Positions 43,771 to 54,000 of a stretch of 64,000 bases of DNA are shown in pieces (position 1 is the stretch's first letter; each line of letters opens with the position of its first letter). A program made the position numbers and the translations under genes. This stretch comes from Nocardiopsis sp. YSL2 (GTDB lineage Bacteria; Actinomycetota; Actinomycetes; Streptosporangiales; Streptosporangiaceae), in the NCBI RefSeq assembly GCF_030555055.1, contig NZ_JAMOAO010000001.1, positions 6,076,001-6,140,000 on the forward strand, written 5' to 3'. Below the pieces are notes generated by a model. That model made no database searches and was not told where the DNA came from. It worked only from the letters and a program-made list of their open reading frames with translations.

Positions 43771-46118
43771 TGGGCCGATCCCAGGTCGATCGACGTGCGG
43801 GCCGCCTCGTCCTGGGCGTTGACGACCTTGACGATGAGCTCGCCGGTCTGCTCGTCGCGGGTGACGACCTGGCGGAACGGTTCGGGCTCGGGGGCGGTGA
43901 ACCTGCCCCATTCCTCGTCGTCGAGGTAGAGGGTGACGTCGCGGTCGCGCACCTCGACTCGGATGTCGTAGGCGCGGCCGGACTCCACGGTGGTGCCGTC
44001 GGCGATGAGGGAGCTCTTCGCGCCGCCGGAGGCCTGCTCCACCGCGGACTGGGTGTTGTTCCACCCGCCCAGGTTCCACCAGTAGTAGTCGTCGGTGCCC
44101 TGGACGCCGAACCCGACGAGGAAGCCCTCGGCGCCCTCGCGCTTGGTGGCGGTCACCTCCAGGTCGTAGTCGGTCCACTCGGGGTCGCCGGCGGTGACCA
44201 TGGTGTTCTCACCGGAGAGGTCGGTCTGGACGTAGGCGCCGTCCTCGACGGTCCAGTCGCCGACATCGGTGGTGTGGGTCCACTGGTCGGCGCCGGCGGA
44301 GAAGTCGTCGTGGAGCAGCGTCTCGCCGTCGGCGGAGGTCACCCGGACGTCGTCGTACTCGGCGCTGGTGTTCCAGGTGGACAGTCCGATGGCGCCGGTG
44401 ATCGGCCCACCGACACCGGGGGTCCCGGAAGCGGTGCTGGGCACGACCTGGTCGCCGGTGTTGGCGGAGAAGAGCCGCTGCACCTCGTAGTTGGCCGAGC
44501 CCCAGCTGGTGCTGTTGTCGAACCAGATCATGTCGGGGGTCCACTGGGTGGACCAGTCGGCGGCCAGCAGCGGGGCGTAGGAGGCCATCCGCACCACGTC
44601 GGCGTTGCGCTCCAGCCCCGTCATGAAGGCGGCCTCGGCCAGGGCGTTGGAGAACCGGTTGCCCTGTGAGGCGAACTCGCCCAGGTAGACGTCGGGGCCC
44701 TCGCGGTCGTAGGAGTCGTAGCGCTCGTTGTTGGCCAGGAACCAGGCGGGCGAGTTGTAGTAGTGCTCGTCGACCATGTCGACGCCGTGCTCGCGGTTGA
44801 GCTCCCACGCGCGCTCGAAGACCGCGCCGCCGGAGGCCGGCCCGGAGTTGCTGACCACGGTGATGTCGGGGTACTCGGCCTCGATGGCGTCTCGGAAGCG
44901 CAGGAACCGCTCGAAGAAGGCGTCGGGCAGGTTCTCCTCGTTGCCGACCTGGACGTGGGTCAGGCCGAACGGCTCGGGGTGGCCCATCTCGGCGCGCACG
45001 CCGCCCCACTCGGAGTCGGCCGGGCCGTTGGCGAACTCGATGAGGTCAAGGGTGTCCTGGACGTGTCGCTCCAGCAGCTCGGGGTCGTCGGTGGCCTGGT
45101 TCTCGCCGCAGCCGGTGACCAGGGCGGGCACGACCGGCAGCGGCATGGCGCCGAGGTCCTCGGCGAACTGGAAGTACTCGTGGTAGCCCAGTCCGTAGGA
45201 CTGGTTGTAGCCCCAGAAGTTGTGGTTGGTCGCGCGCTCCTCGACGGGCCCGACGGTGTCCTTCCACTGGAAGGAGCGTTCGCGCGGCCAGTCGGGGGCC
45301 TCGTAGGCCTCGTGGCTGCCGGTGTTGACCAGGCAGCCGCCGGGGAAGCGGACGAAGCCGGGGTCCAGTGCGGCGATCTTCTCGGCGATGTCCGCGCGCA
45401 GGCCGTTCTCGTGGCCGTTGAAGGTCTCGCGGGGGAAGAGGGAGACCATGTCCAGGTCCAGCACGCCGCCACCGCTTCCGGTGACCGCCAGCCGTCCGGT
45501 GGTGCTGGAGGCGGTCGCGGTCAGCGTGCCGGTGTACTGCGCCCAGTCGCCCCGGACCTCCAGGGACAGCGGCTCGGCCAGCGGCTCGCCCTGGGCGTCG
45601 TGCAGCCGCACGGTCAGCGGGTCCGGGCGGCCCGGGGCCTTCACCCAGACCGAGAAGTCGTACTCCTCCCCCTCCGTGACGGTGATCCCGGTGGAATATC
45701 CGCTGTTCACGACCCCGTATTCGCTACCGTCGGAAGGCAGGACGATCCTAAGGTAGTTGCGGTTGCGCTCGTTGAGCCGACCGGCGTTGTTCACCACCCT
45801 CGCCTCGCTGTTGGTGTTTCCGGCACCGACCTCCTCCCATGCGGTCATGGGGGTGTAGTTCCCGTTGTCCGCGGTGCTGTATTCGAAGGAGCGGTTCTGC
45901 ACCAGTTCGGCGTACAGTCCGCCGTCGGCCGCGTGGTTGATGTCCTCCATGAAAATGCCGTACATGTGGTCGCTGATCTGCGGCCCGGCGGCGGAGAGGT
46001 CGATGTCGATGCTGTAGTCGGTCGCCGCCGACGCGGGGGACGCCGTGGACACGACGCACAGCAGTCCGGTGAGCAGCGCGCACATGGTGCGCGCCGATCT
46101 CCTTGGGTTCGCTCGCAA
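43596..46118 (-). CDS. Secreted GH51 alpha-L-arabinofuranosidase
   Basis: 840 aa from TTG 46118, chosen because GGAGGA ends a few nt upstream and a signal peptide follows (RRSARTMCALLTGLL, cleaved near ASA). The catalytic domain has SDHMYGIFMEDINHAADGGL, the acid/base Glu in HVQVGNEENL and the nucleophile Glu in VYLGEFAS. A carbohydrate-binding-like module (YLRIVLPSDG to LDLDMVSL, about 150-250) is inserted early. A LamG/DUF1080-like beta module lies before the C-terminal sandwich. Role: release of arabinose from arabinoxylan outside the cell. LacI-type operator and promoter upstream; terminator downstream. Confidence 0.9.
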   Translation of the reverse strand: MRANPRRSARTMCALLTGLLCVVSTASPASAATDYSIDIDLSAAGPQISDHMYGIFMEDINHAADGGLYAELVQNRSFEYSTADNGNYTPMTAWEEVGAGNTNSEARVVNNAGRLNERNRNYLRIVLPSDGSEYGVVNSGYSTGITVTEGEEYDFSVWVKAPGRPDPLTVRLHDAQGEPLAEPLSLEVRGDWAQYTGTLTATASSTTGRLAVTGSGGGVLDLDMVSLFPRETFNGHENGLRADIAEKIAALDPGFVRFPGGCLVNTGSHEAYEAPDWPRERSFQWKDTVGPVEERATNHNFWGYNQSYGLGYHEYFQFAEDLGAMPLPVVPALVTGCGENQATDDPELLERHVQDTLDLIEFANGPADSEWGGVRAEMGHPEPFGLTHVQVGNEENLPDAFFERFLRFRDAIEAEYPDITVVSNSGPASGGAVFERAWELNREHGVDMVDEHYYNSPAWFLANNERYDSYDREGPDVYLGEFASQGNRFSNALAEAAFMTGLERNADVVRMASYAPLLAADWSTQWTPDMIWFDNSTSWGSANYEVQRLFSANTGDQVVPSTASGTPGVGGPITGAIGLSTWNTSAEYDDVRVTSADGETLLHDDFSAGADQWTHTTDVGDWTVEDGAYVQTDLSGENTMVTAGDPEWTDYDLEVTATKREGAEGFLVGFGVQGTDDYYWWNLGGWNNTQSAVEQASGGAKSSLIADGTTVESGRAYDIRVEVRDRDVTLYLDDEEWGRFTAPEPEPFRQVVTRDEQTGELIVKVVNAQDEAARTSIDLGSAQVEPTAELTVLAADPAAENTATDRPVSPETSTIDGVDSTFTHTFPAHSVTFLRITPEE

Positions 46119-46274
46119 GTTTCCTCCGGGGGGTGTGCCGCCAACGGGGTGCGGTCGGCGGTTGCGGGGTTCGTGGAGTCGCAGTGGCAAGGGGTCATCG
46201 GCGAATTCGGGCGTCATTCATCGCGGGCTCGGCGCATGCCTTGCGCGACCCTTTGATGGCATTCCTCATTCTTG

Positions 46275-46288
46275 TGTTAGCGCTAACA
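46275..46288. promoter_or_regulatory. LacI-family operator palindrome
   Basis: TGTTAGCGCTAACA, a perfect 14-bp palindrome with the central CG typical of LacI/GalR repressors. It lies 157 bp upstream of the GH51 start and about 40 bp downstream of the predicted transcription start, where a bound repressor would block elongation. The cognate repressor gene is not in the window. Confidence 0.75.
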
Positions 46289-46335
46289 TACTGATTCGAC
46301 GGAGATAGGGTTCGGTCTAATGCGGCATTTTTCTA

Positions 46336-46365
46336 GATATAGCTTCGAAACGACGCGAGTGTCAA
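46336..46365 (-). promoter_or_regulatory. Promoter of the GH51 gene
   Basis: Read on the minus strand: TTGACA (46365-46360), 17-18 bp, then CTATAT/TATATC (46342-46336). This is a near-consensus sigma-70-type promoter, giving a 5' leader of about 210 nt that contains the LacI operator. Confidence 0.6.
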
Positions 46366-46636
46366 GGGGGGTTCGGTGGGTGAAATCCGTACACACACCG
46401 CGTGGCGGTAAACCGATGCGCGACGGCGCTCACTGAGCCCCGCACACTCCTTCGACCACCCGGTCCGCCCGGACAGCCTTGCCCGGCCGAACCGGTCCTG
46501 GCCTTCACCACCGCCACGTCGCTGATCGTCACCGATCGAGGTCGAGCCGCAGGAGGCCGCCCGTGCCGGCCGACCGCCGACCGCCGACCGGTCTGAGCCT
46601 TTCACCGGGGCGGACACACCATTTCCGAGGGCACGG

Positions 46637-47650
46637 TCAGCGGTTGGACGGCGCTCCGCAGCACTTCTTGTACTTGCGGGCCGAGCCGCACCAGCAGGTC
46701 TCGTTGCGCTGGGGCGGCCACGGCACGAGCCGGGGGTCGTCCCCGGTGATCTCGGCTTCGCTCCAGCTCAGCGCGGTGGCACGGTCCGCCGGGTCCGCCC
46801 CCGTCTGTTCCGCGAAGGCCTCGATCTCCGCCACGCCGTGAAGTGCGACGCTCCACCGTGTCTCGGGGGCCTGGCGAACTTGTTCCCGCAGGTGGCGGTC
46901 GGCGGCGCGGTAGTAGGCGTCCGCACCGTGCTCGGCGGCCTCGGCGGTGAGCAGGCCCCGGACACGAGCCTCGTCGAAGGCCTCCCGGGAAAAGAGCGCC
47001 TCCACCGCCCGGTCCGACTCAGAGCCCTCCGTCCGAGTCTCGCCCACGTCGCCGTACGTCTCCGCGAGAAGCCGACGTGCCGACGCCACGGCCACTTCGT
47101 CGTGTGCGTCGAGTTCCATGCCCAGTTGCGCGCGCACGCGCGATCGTCGGATGAGCGCGGTGAGGTACCGGGCTTCGACGCCTTCCAGCTCCTCCGGCGG
47201 TTCGGCGAGCAGGTCGCGGGAGGCGAGGTTGAGACACCGCAGTGCTTCGGCCAGCTCACCCCTTGCCTCCAGGTCCTCGGCGAGCATCTCCGCCGGGCCT
47301 GAACTCAATCCTCCTGGGCTGAGCAGTTCGGCGGTGATCCGTTCGGCTTCGGCGACCGCCTGTTCCCCACCGCTCCGCTGGAGCAGGTGGGCGAGTTCGA
47401 TCGAGGCGTACTGACGGTCCTCGGAGGTGGGCGGGTACGCCCGTAGGACCTCCAAGACGCGCCGAGCCTGATCGGTGCGTCCCGCCCTTGTGACATCGCC
47501 GACGAAGTCCAGGAGGACCTCACCCGCGTGATCCGGCGCCTGGGCCAGCAGGTCCTGCAGCAGCCGGGCGGGCAGCTCCAGCTCCCGCAGCGCGGACAAC
47601 AGGGCCGCGTCGTCTTGGGCCGGGGCGAGGTCGGTGTCGCGGTCGTTCAT
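46637..47650 (-). CDS. SEC-C motif protein with helical repeats
   Basis: 337 aa. The last 20 residues are a SEC-C zinc-binding motif (CWCGSARKYKKCC), as at the end of SecA. The rest is acidic and helical, with TPR-like character (VLEVLRAYPPTSEDRQYAS, ELAEALRCLNLASRDLL). Such proteins are probably adaptors or chaperone-linked; no specific role is known. No signal peptide. Confidence 0.75.
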   Translation of the reverse strand: MNDRDTDLAPAQDDAALLSALRELELPARLLQDLLAQAPDHAGEVLLDFVGDVTRAGRTDQARRVLEVLRAYPPTSEDRQYASIELAHLLQRSGGEQAVAEAERITAELLSPGGLSSGPAEMLAEDLEARGELAEALRCLNLASRDLLAEPPEELEGVEARYLTALIRRSRVRAQLGMELDAHDEVAVASARRLLAETYGDVGETRTEGSESDRAVEALFSREAFDEARVRGLLTAEAAEHGADAYYRAADRHLREQVRQAPETRWSVALHGVAEIEAFAEQTGADPADRATALSWSEAEITGDDPRLVPWPPQRNETCWCGSARKYKKCCGAPSNR

Positions 47651-47824
47651 GGCCCCAGGTTAAGTGTCGCCCACCGTCCTGGTAGCCGTTCACCGAATCC
47701 GCCACCGAGAAACGGATCTCCGGCGGTGCACCAGAGGCGACCCCGGTCCGAGAAGCACGGACGGGCTCCCCTCCCGGCACGGGCGGAGAGCCCGGGTCAC
47801 CCCGATGGCACTGCCTGCGCCGGC

Positions 47825-48235
47825 TCAGGCGACCGCCACGGCGACGGCCAGTTGGGCGACCGCGGCCACCCCCGAGATGATCGTGGCCCCGGCGACGAAT
47901 GCGGGCAGGGCCCTCTTCCAACTGGCCAGAGTCTTCGCACGCAACTCCCCCCATCCGCCGGAGGCCAGCATCAGTTTCGCCGTCTGCCACCGGTGCTGTT
48001 CGATCCGGCATCCGGGCAGGAGACCGGAGGCGTTGTTGCGGCAACGGGTCCGGTCACGGTTCCATGCACCGCAAGGCAACGGCACCTGGAAACAGACGTA
48101 GAGGACGGAGACCGCCGAGGCGACCGCGATCCACATCGGCCCCACCTCGGGCAGGAACCATCCGAACAGGGCAAACAGAATGACGGCCACACCCCAGTAG
48201 CGCGCAAGGCCTTTGGTGTTCTTCTTGGAAGCCAT
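47825..48235 (-). CDS. Small membrane protein of unknown function
   Basis: 136 aa from ATG 48235 (upstream in-frame ATGs at 48241-48256 are possible). Two N-terminal helices (WGVAVILFALFGWFLPEVG and WIAVASAVSVLYVCFQVPL), then a cysteine-bearing loop (PCGAWNRDRTRCRNNASG, GCRIEQHRW). A C-terminal helix (AGATIISGVAAVAQLAVAV) comes last. The cysteine/histidine spacing suggests a metal or disulfide site. Family not recognised. Confidence 0.6.
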   Translation of the reverse strand: MASKKNTKGLARYWGVAVILFALFGWFLPEVGPMWIAVASAVSVLYVCFQVPLPCGAWNRDRTRCRNNASGLLPGCRIEQHRWQTAKLMLASGGWGELRAKTLASWKRALPAFVAGATIISGVAAVAQLAVAVAVA

Positions 48236-48695
48236 ATCCACCATCATCGACCGCACGTTTTCCGCCCGACAAGGGACATCGTTCCCGGGTCATTGACCGG
48301 ACCAGGACAGGCCGCTCAGGTGTGAAGACAAGCCCGTCCGGGAAACTTGAAGCCCCTCCCGGGCGACCTGCGGTTTTTCTGAAGCCAAAGGCACTGCACA
48401 CCCAGTGGGCAGGACTCGAATCAGTTGACACCCCGACCATATTTGATCACCGCAAAACAATCCACAAATCCAATAATGACCCCAGTCATGACCAATCGTC
48501 TTTGGATACGCATTTTTCTCATACTGCTTTATTCTCAACATCGACGTCGATGTCAGGCCGACCGGGGCCTCGCGAGTACATCGGTGTGGGCACATGTTCG
48601 GTCCGGTTCTGAGTTGTCCACAGGCTCTCAGCGGGATCGGCGGGATGGGCGGACTATGGAAGTGGAAGTCGTCACGCGACCGCTGTGAGGCGCCT
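48236..48695. other. 460-bp gene-free stretch with an AT-rich core
   Basis: 48430-48545 is much AT-richer than its surroundings (ATATTTGATCACCGCAAAAC and similar). No open frame has coding bias. It may hold promoters for the flanking genes. Confidence 0.45.
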
Positions 48696-49010
48696 GTGAT
48701 CATCACGTCCTTTCCCTTCGATCCCAACCGTGGCCGACTGGAGCGTTCGGCGCGGGAGCACGCCCGGGCGCTGGCACTGGAGAGAGGCGCGTTCGACGAC
48801 CGGCCGGTCCCCGTGGACCGGCTGGTCGAGCACCACCCGCGCCACGCGTGCGCCGACGACGAACGGGATCGGAGCGCGGTGCGGCATCGTGCGGCGTGCG
48901 AGGACGTCGCCCGCGCGTTCCCGTGGCCGGCACAGGAGCGCGGTCGGCAGATCGCCCGACGGGCACGGGCGGACGTGGATCTGGTCAGGTCCACGTGCGC
49001 GTCTTTCGAG
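48696..49010 (+). pseudogene. Coding-biased stretch without its own stop (broken gene?)
   Basis: From GTG 48696 the frame gives a natural-looking polypeptide (VIITSFPFDPNRGRLERSAR, then ALALERGAFDDRPVPVDRLV) with very high third-position GC until about 49010, where the bias collapses. The frame then runs on, out of phase, through the gene at 49141. No family recognised. Either a frameshift removed the proper end, or the gene was overwritten by the next one. Confidence 0.3.
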
Positions 49011-49140
49011 GGTCGAAAGGCACTGCGAGGGTCTGGCCAGGGAGGAGCGGCGTGCGGTACCTGGCCCGCCTCCGATCGCCCCGGGAGCGGATTGCGCGGA
49101 CTCCGGACAGGTGGGGGCGGCCGTCGCTATCCTCCAAGAC

Positions 49141-50283
49141 ATGACGCAACACTCCGTAGCCGACGGTGTGACCGCCCCTCGGTCCCCGTCGCTCCCCCCT
49201 CTGCAGTTCCACAAGCCCGGCGAGGACCTGGCCGCGGCCATGGCGTGCACGCGCTGCAAGGAGCAGGGCATCTCCATCCCTCCCGGGTGGGGACAGAAGA
49301 AGGCCGATCGCGGGCCACGGGAGGAGGCCGGCCAGGACACCGCCCCGAAGAAGCGTCGCACGCCTCCGTTCACGTTCCTGCAGTGGCGGCTGCTGCACCA
49401 GGTCTGGGACAAGGTGGCGGCCGACGGGGCCGGAGACGACCCCGACAGCCGGTTGCTCGCGCTGACGTGCGCGCTGCGCGGCGCGATCCGCGGGTATGCG
49501 AACCTCACCGCCCAGGACTTCCGCATCCTGCGTCTGGAGGATCCGCACGACTCCGTTCGGAGGCTGGTCGAGCCGGGATGGTTGCTCACCACACCGGAGG
49601 AGGCGGTCGAGGCCCAGGCCATGGCACCGGCCCAGTGCGGCCTGCCCACCATCCAGGGCAACCCGTGGGGCGTGGGGCAGGGCATCCGCTCGGGTGCCTC
49701 GGGCTGGGTGAGCCGCACGCTGTCCCACAAGAAGATGCGCAAGAAGCCGAACGGCATGCGGATGACCGCCGTCTACGTCGCCGCGCATGCCACGCCCGAG
49801 GGCGACATCAGCGTGCCCGCGGACCAGGTCGTCTCGGCGGTCCGTATCGCGGGGGCGGACGAGCTCGTGTCCCTTCTGGTGCGCTGGGAGGAGCTGGGCT
49901 GGATCGAGGGCTTCCGGATGACGGACGGGAACGTCGTCGCGCGTCTGACCGAGGCCACCCGCCCCTTGGCGCACGTGCCCGTACCGCCGCCCACGCCCCC
50001 GATGACCGCCCCGGCCACCACCCCGCAGGACGTGCCGGTCCCCGAGCGCGCGCGTGGGCTGGTGGAGGGCCGGGAGTCCGAGGTCGCCGACTGGGTGGGC
50101 GCCTTCCGTGACGAGCACGGCCACGGGCCGAGCTGGGGGATGCTGTCGGAGCACTTCGGTTGGCCGCCGCGGGCGGCCCCCGACCACGAGGTCACGCAGG
50201 AGGCGCTGCGGATGTTGGAGGAGGGCGGCTGGCTGACGGGCTTCGGCGTCCCGTTCGGGATGCGCCGGGGGGACAGGGCCTGA
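49141..50283 (+). CDS. Protein of unknown function
   Basis: 380 aa from ATG 49141. TATCCT lies 8 nt upstream, so the message may be leaderless. Near the N-terminus a CxxC (CTRCKEQG) could bind zinc. The middle contains FTFLQWRLLHQVWDKVAADG and a repeated DNA-binding-like pattern. Near residues 205-240 and 315-375 are helical segments (VSLLVRWEELGWIEGFRMTD; VTQEALRMLEEGGWLTGFGV) that resemble winged-helix ends. An Ala/Pro linker separates them. Stop codon inside the shared terminator. Confidence 0.6.
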   Translation: MTQHSVADGVTAPRSPSLPPLQFHKPGEDLAAAMACTRCKEQGISIPPGWGQKKADRGPREEAGQDTAPKKRRTPPFTFLQWRLLHQVWDKVAADGAGDDPDSRLLALTCALRGAIRGYANLTAQDFRILRLEDPHDSVRRLVEPGWLLTTPEEAVEAQAMAPAQCGLPTIQGNPWGVGQGIRSGASGWVSRTLSHKKMRKKPNGMRMTAVYVAAHATPEGDISVPADQVVSAVRIAGADELVSLLVRWEELGWIEGFRMTDGNVVARLTEATRPLAHVPVPPPTPPMTAPATTPQDVPVPERARGLVEGRESEVADWVGAFRDEHGHGPSWGMLSEHFGWPPRAAPDHEVTQEALRMLEEGGWLTGFGVPFGMRRGDRA

Positions 50284-50301
50284 GGCACAGGGTTCAGGCC
50301 C
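50276..50301. terminator. Shared terminator built from two stop codons
   Basis: GGGCCTGA (50276-50283) pairs perfectly with TCAGGCCC (50294-50301) across a 10-nt loop. The plus-strand stop (50281-50283) and the minus-strand stop (50294-50296) are parts of the two arms, so one hairpin ends both convergent genes. Confidence 0.65.
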
Positions 50302-51052
50302 GCGAGGTCTCTCCGGGCGGAGCCGCGTCCTCCCGTAGGGCCGCGTACAGGAGGCCCAGGGCGGCGACGACCGGCCGTGGTCCGGCGTCCCAGTGCGGCA
50401 GCGGATCGTAGGCGGCCGAGGACGGGACCGGGGGTGGCGCCGCCCCGGTCCAGAAGTCGGCGGCGCACTCCACCAGCGGTTCCAGTTCCACCGACAGCGG
50501 TCCCGGCTCCCCTGGCTCCGCGTCGGCGGGTTCCCCGGAATCGACCGCCAGGGCCGCGAGCACGTGGTCGTCGGCACCCCGCCAGTTCAGCAGGGCGAGC
50601 GGATCGCGGTCGAAGGTGTCGGCCAGGGTGAACAGGACCGCGGCGACGTGCTTGCACGGGTCGCCGTGGTCCGGGCAGGTGCACCGGGCCTGGAGGTCGT
50701 GCAGGTGCTCGGGGAAGAGGACGGCGCCATGGCCGTCGAGGATGTCCTCCACCTCGGGCTCGGGTTCGCCCGCCAGGAGGGTGTCGCGCAGGTACGGGTC
50801 GGCCCCGATGGCGCGCATGGCCCGGACGAGGACGTCGAGGGGCACCGCGGGCTGGCGGACGGTCACCGTGTACGGGCGCGATCCGCCCACGACGGCGCGC
50901 ACCGCGCCCGGGGTGATCGTCACCGCCGTGACCCGCCCCTGCCCGGCGTAGACCCGCCCGCGCGCGAAGCGCGGCCCGTCGCCGGTCTCGCGGAGCGGGT
51001 CCAGGAAGCGCCCGCCCCATCGGCGGTCGTCGGTCCAGTCGTAGGCGCTCAT
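50294..51052 (-). CDS. SWIM zinc-finger protein
   Basis: 252 aa. The SWIM motif is CTCPDHGDPCKHVAAV (about residues 126-141), with the flanking VRAVVGGSRPYTVTV and DTFDRDPLALL typical of this family. Encoded just downstream of, and overlapping by 4 bp, an SNF2 ATPase; this pairing is widespread in actinobacteria and other bacteria. The SWIM domain probably binds DNA or the SNF2 partner. C-terminal 60 residues are Pro/Ala-rich. Confidence 0.85.
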   Translation of the reverse strand: MSAYDWTDDRRWGGRFLDPLRETGDGPRFARGRVYAGQGRVTAVTITPGAVRAVVGGSRPYTVTVRQPAVPLDVLVRAMRAIGADPYLRDTLLAGEPEPEVEDILDGHGAVLFPEHLHDLQARCTCPDHGDPCKHVAAVLFTLADTFDRDPLALLNWRGADDHVLAALAVDSGEPADAEPGEPGPLSVELEPLVECAADFWTGAAPPPVPSSAAYDPLPHWDAGPRPVVAALGLLYAALREDAAPPGETSRA

Positions 51053-54000
51053 CCGGTCACCGCCTCGGGGGCGAGCCGGATGACCTCGCGCAGCTCCTCC
51101 ACCCCGAGTTCGCCGAGCCACTGCTCCCCGCTGCCGACGACGCTGTCACTGAGCTGCTTCTTGCGTTCGATCATCGCGTCGACGCGCTCCTCCAGGGTGC
51201 CCATGCAGATCATCTTGCGGACCTGGACGGTGCGCCGCTGTCCGATGCGGTGGGCGCGGTCGGTGGCCTGGTCCTCCACGGCCGGGTTCCACCAGCGGTC
51301 GACGTGGACGACCTGGTTCGCGGCGGTGAGGTTGAGGCCGGTTCCGGCGGCCTTGAGGGAGAGCAGGAACACCGCGGGTTCGTCGGAGTTCTGGAAGCGC
51401 TCGACGAGTTCCTCGCGTCGGCGCCGGGACACGCCTCCGTGCAGCCACAGCACGTCGGTGTCCAGCCTCTCGCGCAGGTAGGGGGCGAGTCTCTCCCCGA
51501 ACTCGGTGTACTGGGTGAAGCACAGGGCCTTGTCGCCCTCGCCGACCATCTCGCCGAGCAGGTGTTCGAGCTGGGTGAGCTTGCCGGAGCGGCCGCGCAG
51601 GCGGGAGCCGTCGCCGAGCAGGTGGGCGGGGTGGTTGCACACCTGTTTGAGCCGGGTCATGGTCTTGAGGACCAGGCCCTTGCGCTGGATGCCGGTCGCC
51701 TCGCGGATACTGCGGGTCATCTCCTCCACGACCGCGCGGTACAGGGCGGCCTGCTCGGTGGTGAGTGTGCACCACACCTTCATCTCCTGCTTGTCGGGCA
51801 GGTCGGTGATGACGGCGGGGTCGGTCTTGAGCCTGCGCAGCAGGAAGGGCGCGGTGACCCGGCGCAGGCGCGCGGTGGCGGCGCGTCCCTGCTCGCTGTC
51901 GGGGCGCGACTGGATGTGCGCGGCGATCCCGCTGGTGAACGCCTCGCGTGGGCCGAGCAGGCCGGGGTTGGCGAACTCCATGACCGACCACAGTTCGCCG
52001 AGGTGGTTCTCCACGGGGGTGCCGGTCAGGGCGACGCGTCCGGTGGCGGGGATGGCGCGGACGGCCCTGGACTGGTCGGTGCGGGCGTTCTTGATCGCCT
52101 GGGCCTCGTCGCACACCACCCGTCGCCAGGTCTGGGCGGCGAGGTCGTCGCGATCGCGCCGGACCACCCCGTAGGTGGTGACGACCAGGTCGGTGGTCTC
52201 CAGGAGGGCGCGCAGGGCTTCGCCGCGGGGCCGGGTGGGGCCGTGGTGGACGTGTACGCGGAGTTTGGGGGTGAAGCGCTCGGCCTCCTTGTGCCAGTTG
52301 CCGACCAGGGTGGTGGGACAGACGAGGAGGGTCGGGGCGGGCCGCTGCCCGTCGGCGCGTTCGTCGGCGAGCAGGGCCAGGAGCTGCACGGTCTTGCCCA
52401 GGCCCATGTCGTCGGCCAGGACCGCGCCGAGCCCGAGCCGGTCGAGGTAGCGCAGCCAGGCCGCGCCGCGGCGCTGGTAGGGGCGCAGGCGGGCGGCCAG
52501 TCCGGGGGGTTCGGCCATCGGGGTGAAGGCTTCCTCGGCCCGGCCCTGGAGGAGGGCGCCGAGGTCGCCGTCGGCGTGGACCGCGGCCGTCGCGCCGAGG
52601 TGGTCGCCCGGGGTCTCGGCGGTACCGGCCGGCTCGGCTCCCATGTGCAGGAGCATGCGCATGGCCTCCTCCACCGGTACCGTGCCGGTGCCGCGGTCGG
52701 CCGCCCACGCGGCGGCGCGGCGCAGCCGTGCGGGGTCCACGTGCACCCATTCGCCCCGCATCCGCACCAGTGGGGACTTCAGCCGGACGAGGGCGTCGAG
52801 CTCCTCGCGGGTCAGTTCGGTGCCGCCGATGGCGACCCGGTGGTCGAAGTCGACCAGTGATCGCGTGAGGCCTCCGTCGGCGGCCGGATCCGGATGCGGG
52901 TGGTCGTCGGTGCGTTCGCTCAGCCGGACCGCCGTACCGATCTCGGCCCTGCCCAGCCAGGAGGGGAGCAGGACACGGAACCCCGCGCCTTCGAGGGCGT
53001 GCGCGCCACGGGTGAGGAACCCGGGCACGTCCTCGAACGGGATGTTGAGGCGCGCGGACGGGGGTGCGGCGCGCAGACCGCTGAGGGCGGGGTGGATCCG
53101 GGCGGCCCGGTCGAGTTCGCTGGTGATGACGGAGGCCGCGTCGTACGGCAGCCAGGGGATCCCGGCGTCCGCGAGGGCCTCGTCCAGGGGCAGCATCAGG
53201 GAGGGGTCGCCGGTGGAGCGCACCCACACCTGGAGGCACCAGTCCGGCTCGGGTTCGGGGTCCCCTTCGAAGCCGGGATCGGGCTCGGTCCCGGTCCGGT
53301 AGCCCGGGTCGGTGGCGTGCTCCGCCAGGGTCGGCAGATCCCGCGCGGCCTCGTCGGCCGCGGCCTCCCCCGCGCGATCAGCTATGTCGACGGCCGGGCC
53401 GCCGAACGGGTCCGGTGGCGGCTCCACCAGCCGGAAGGCCAGGTGCAGTCCGCCGACGTGTTCCTCCACCCGGGTGAACCAGGCGCGGAGCGAGCGGTCG
53501 AGGCGGTTCAGGCCCGCGGTGCCGGTCGAAGCGCACAGGCAGCCTTCGGCGGAGGTCAGCTCCTCCAGCCACAGGTGGTGGGTCCCGTGCCCGTCGGGGA
53601 CGTCCGCGTGCCTGTCCGACAGGCGTTCCCGGCACAGCGCGTCGACCAGCAGGCGCAGTCCGCCGAGGGTGTCGGTGACGGCGGCCTCCCCCGTCCGCCG
53701 CGCGCTGGTCTGGGGTGCGTGGTGGGCGCGTGCCGACGGGGGCAGGCTCCGGATGTACGACCGCAGCCAGGAGGCCCCGTCGGGCGACAGCACCGGCCGC
53801 CACCGGGCGTGGACGGCGGCCCGGTCACGTGGGGCGGACGGGCACTCGGCCTCCTCCACCACCTGAGGGACCACCCGCCCCGCGCCCGCGTACTGCTCGG
53901 CCGCGCGCAGCAGGACCACCAGGGCCCTGAGTGCCGGTCCCGCCCATGGTGCGTCCTGGGCCCGGCGCAGGACCGCCAGGGCTTGGGCGCCGTGCAGCCG

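Noticed and set aside
48400..48440. GACTCGAATC as a tRNA T-arm
   Set aside because: No flanking stem or acceptor strand could be paired.
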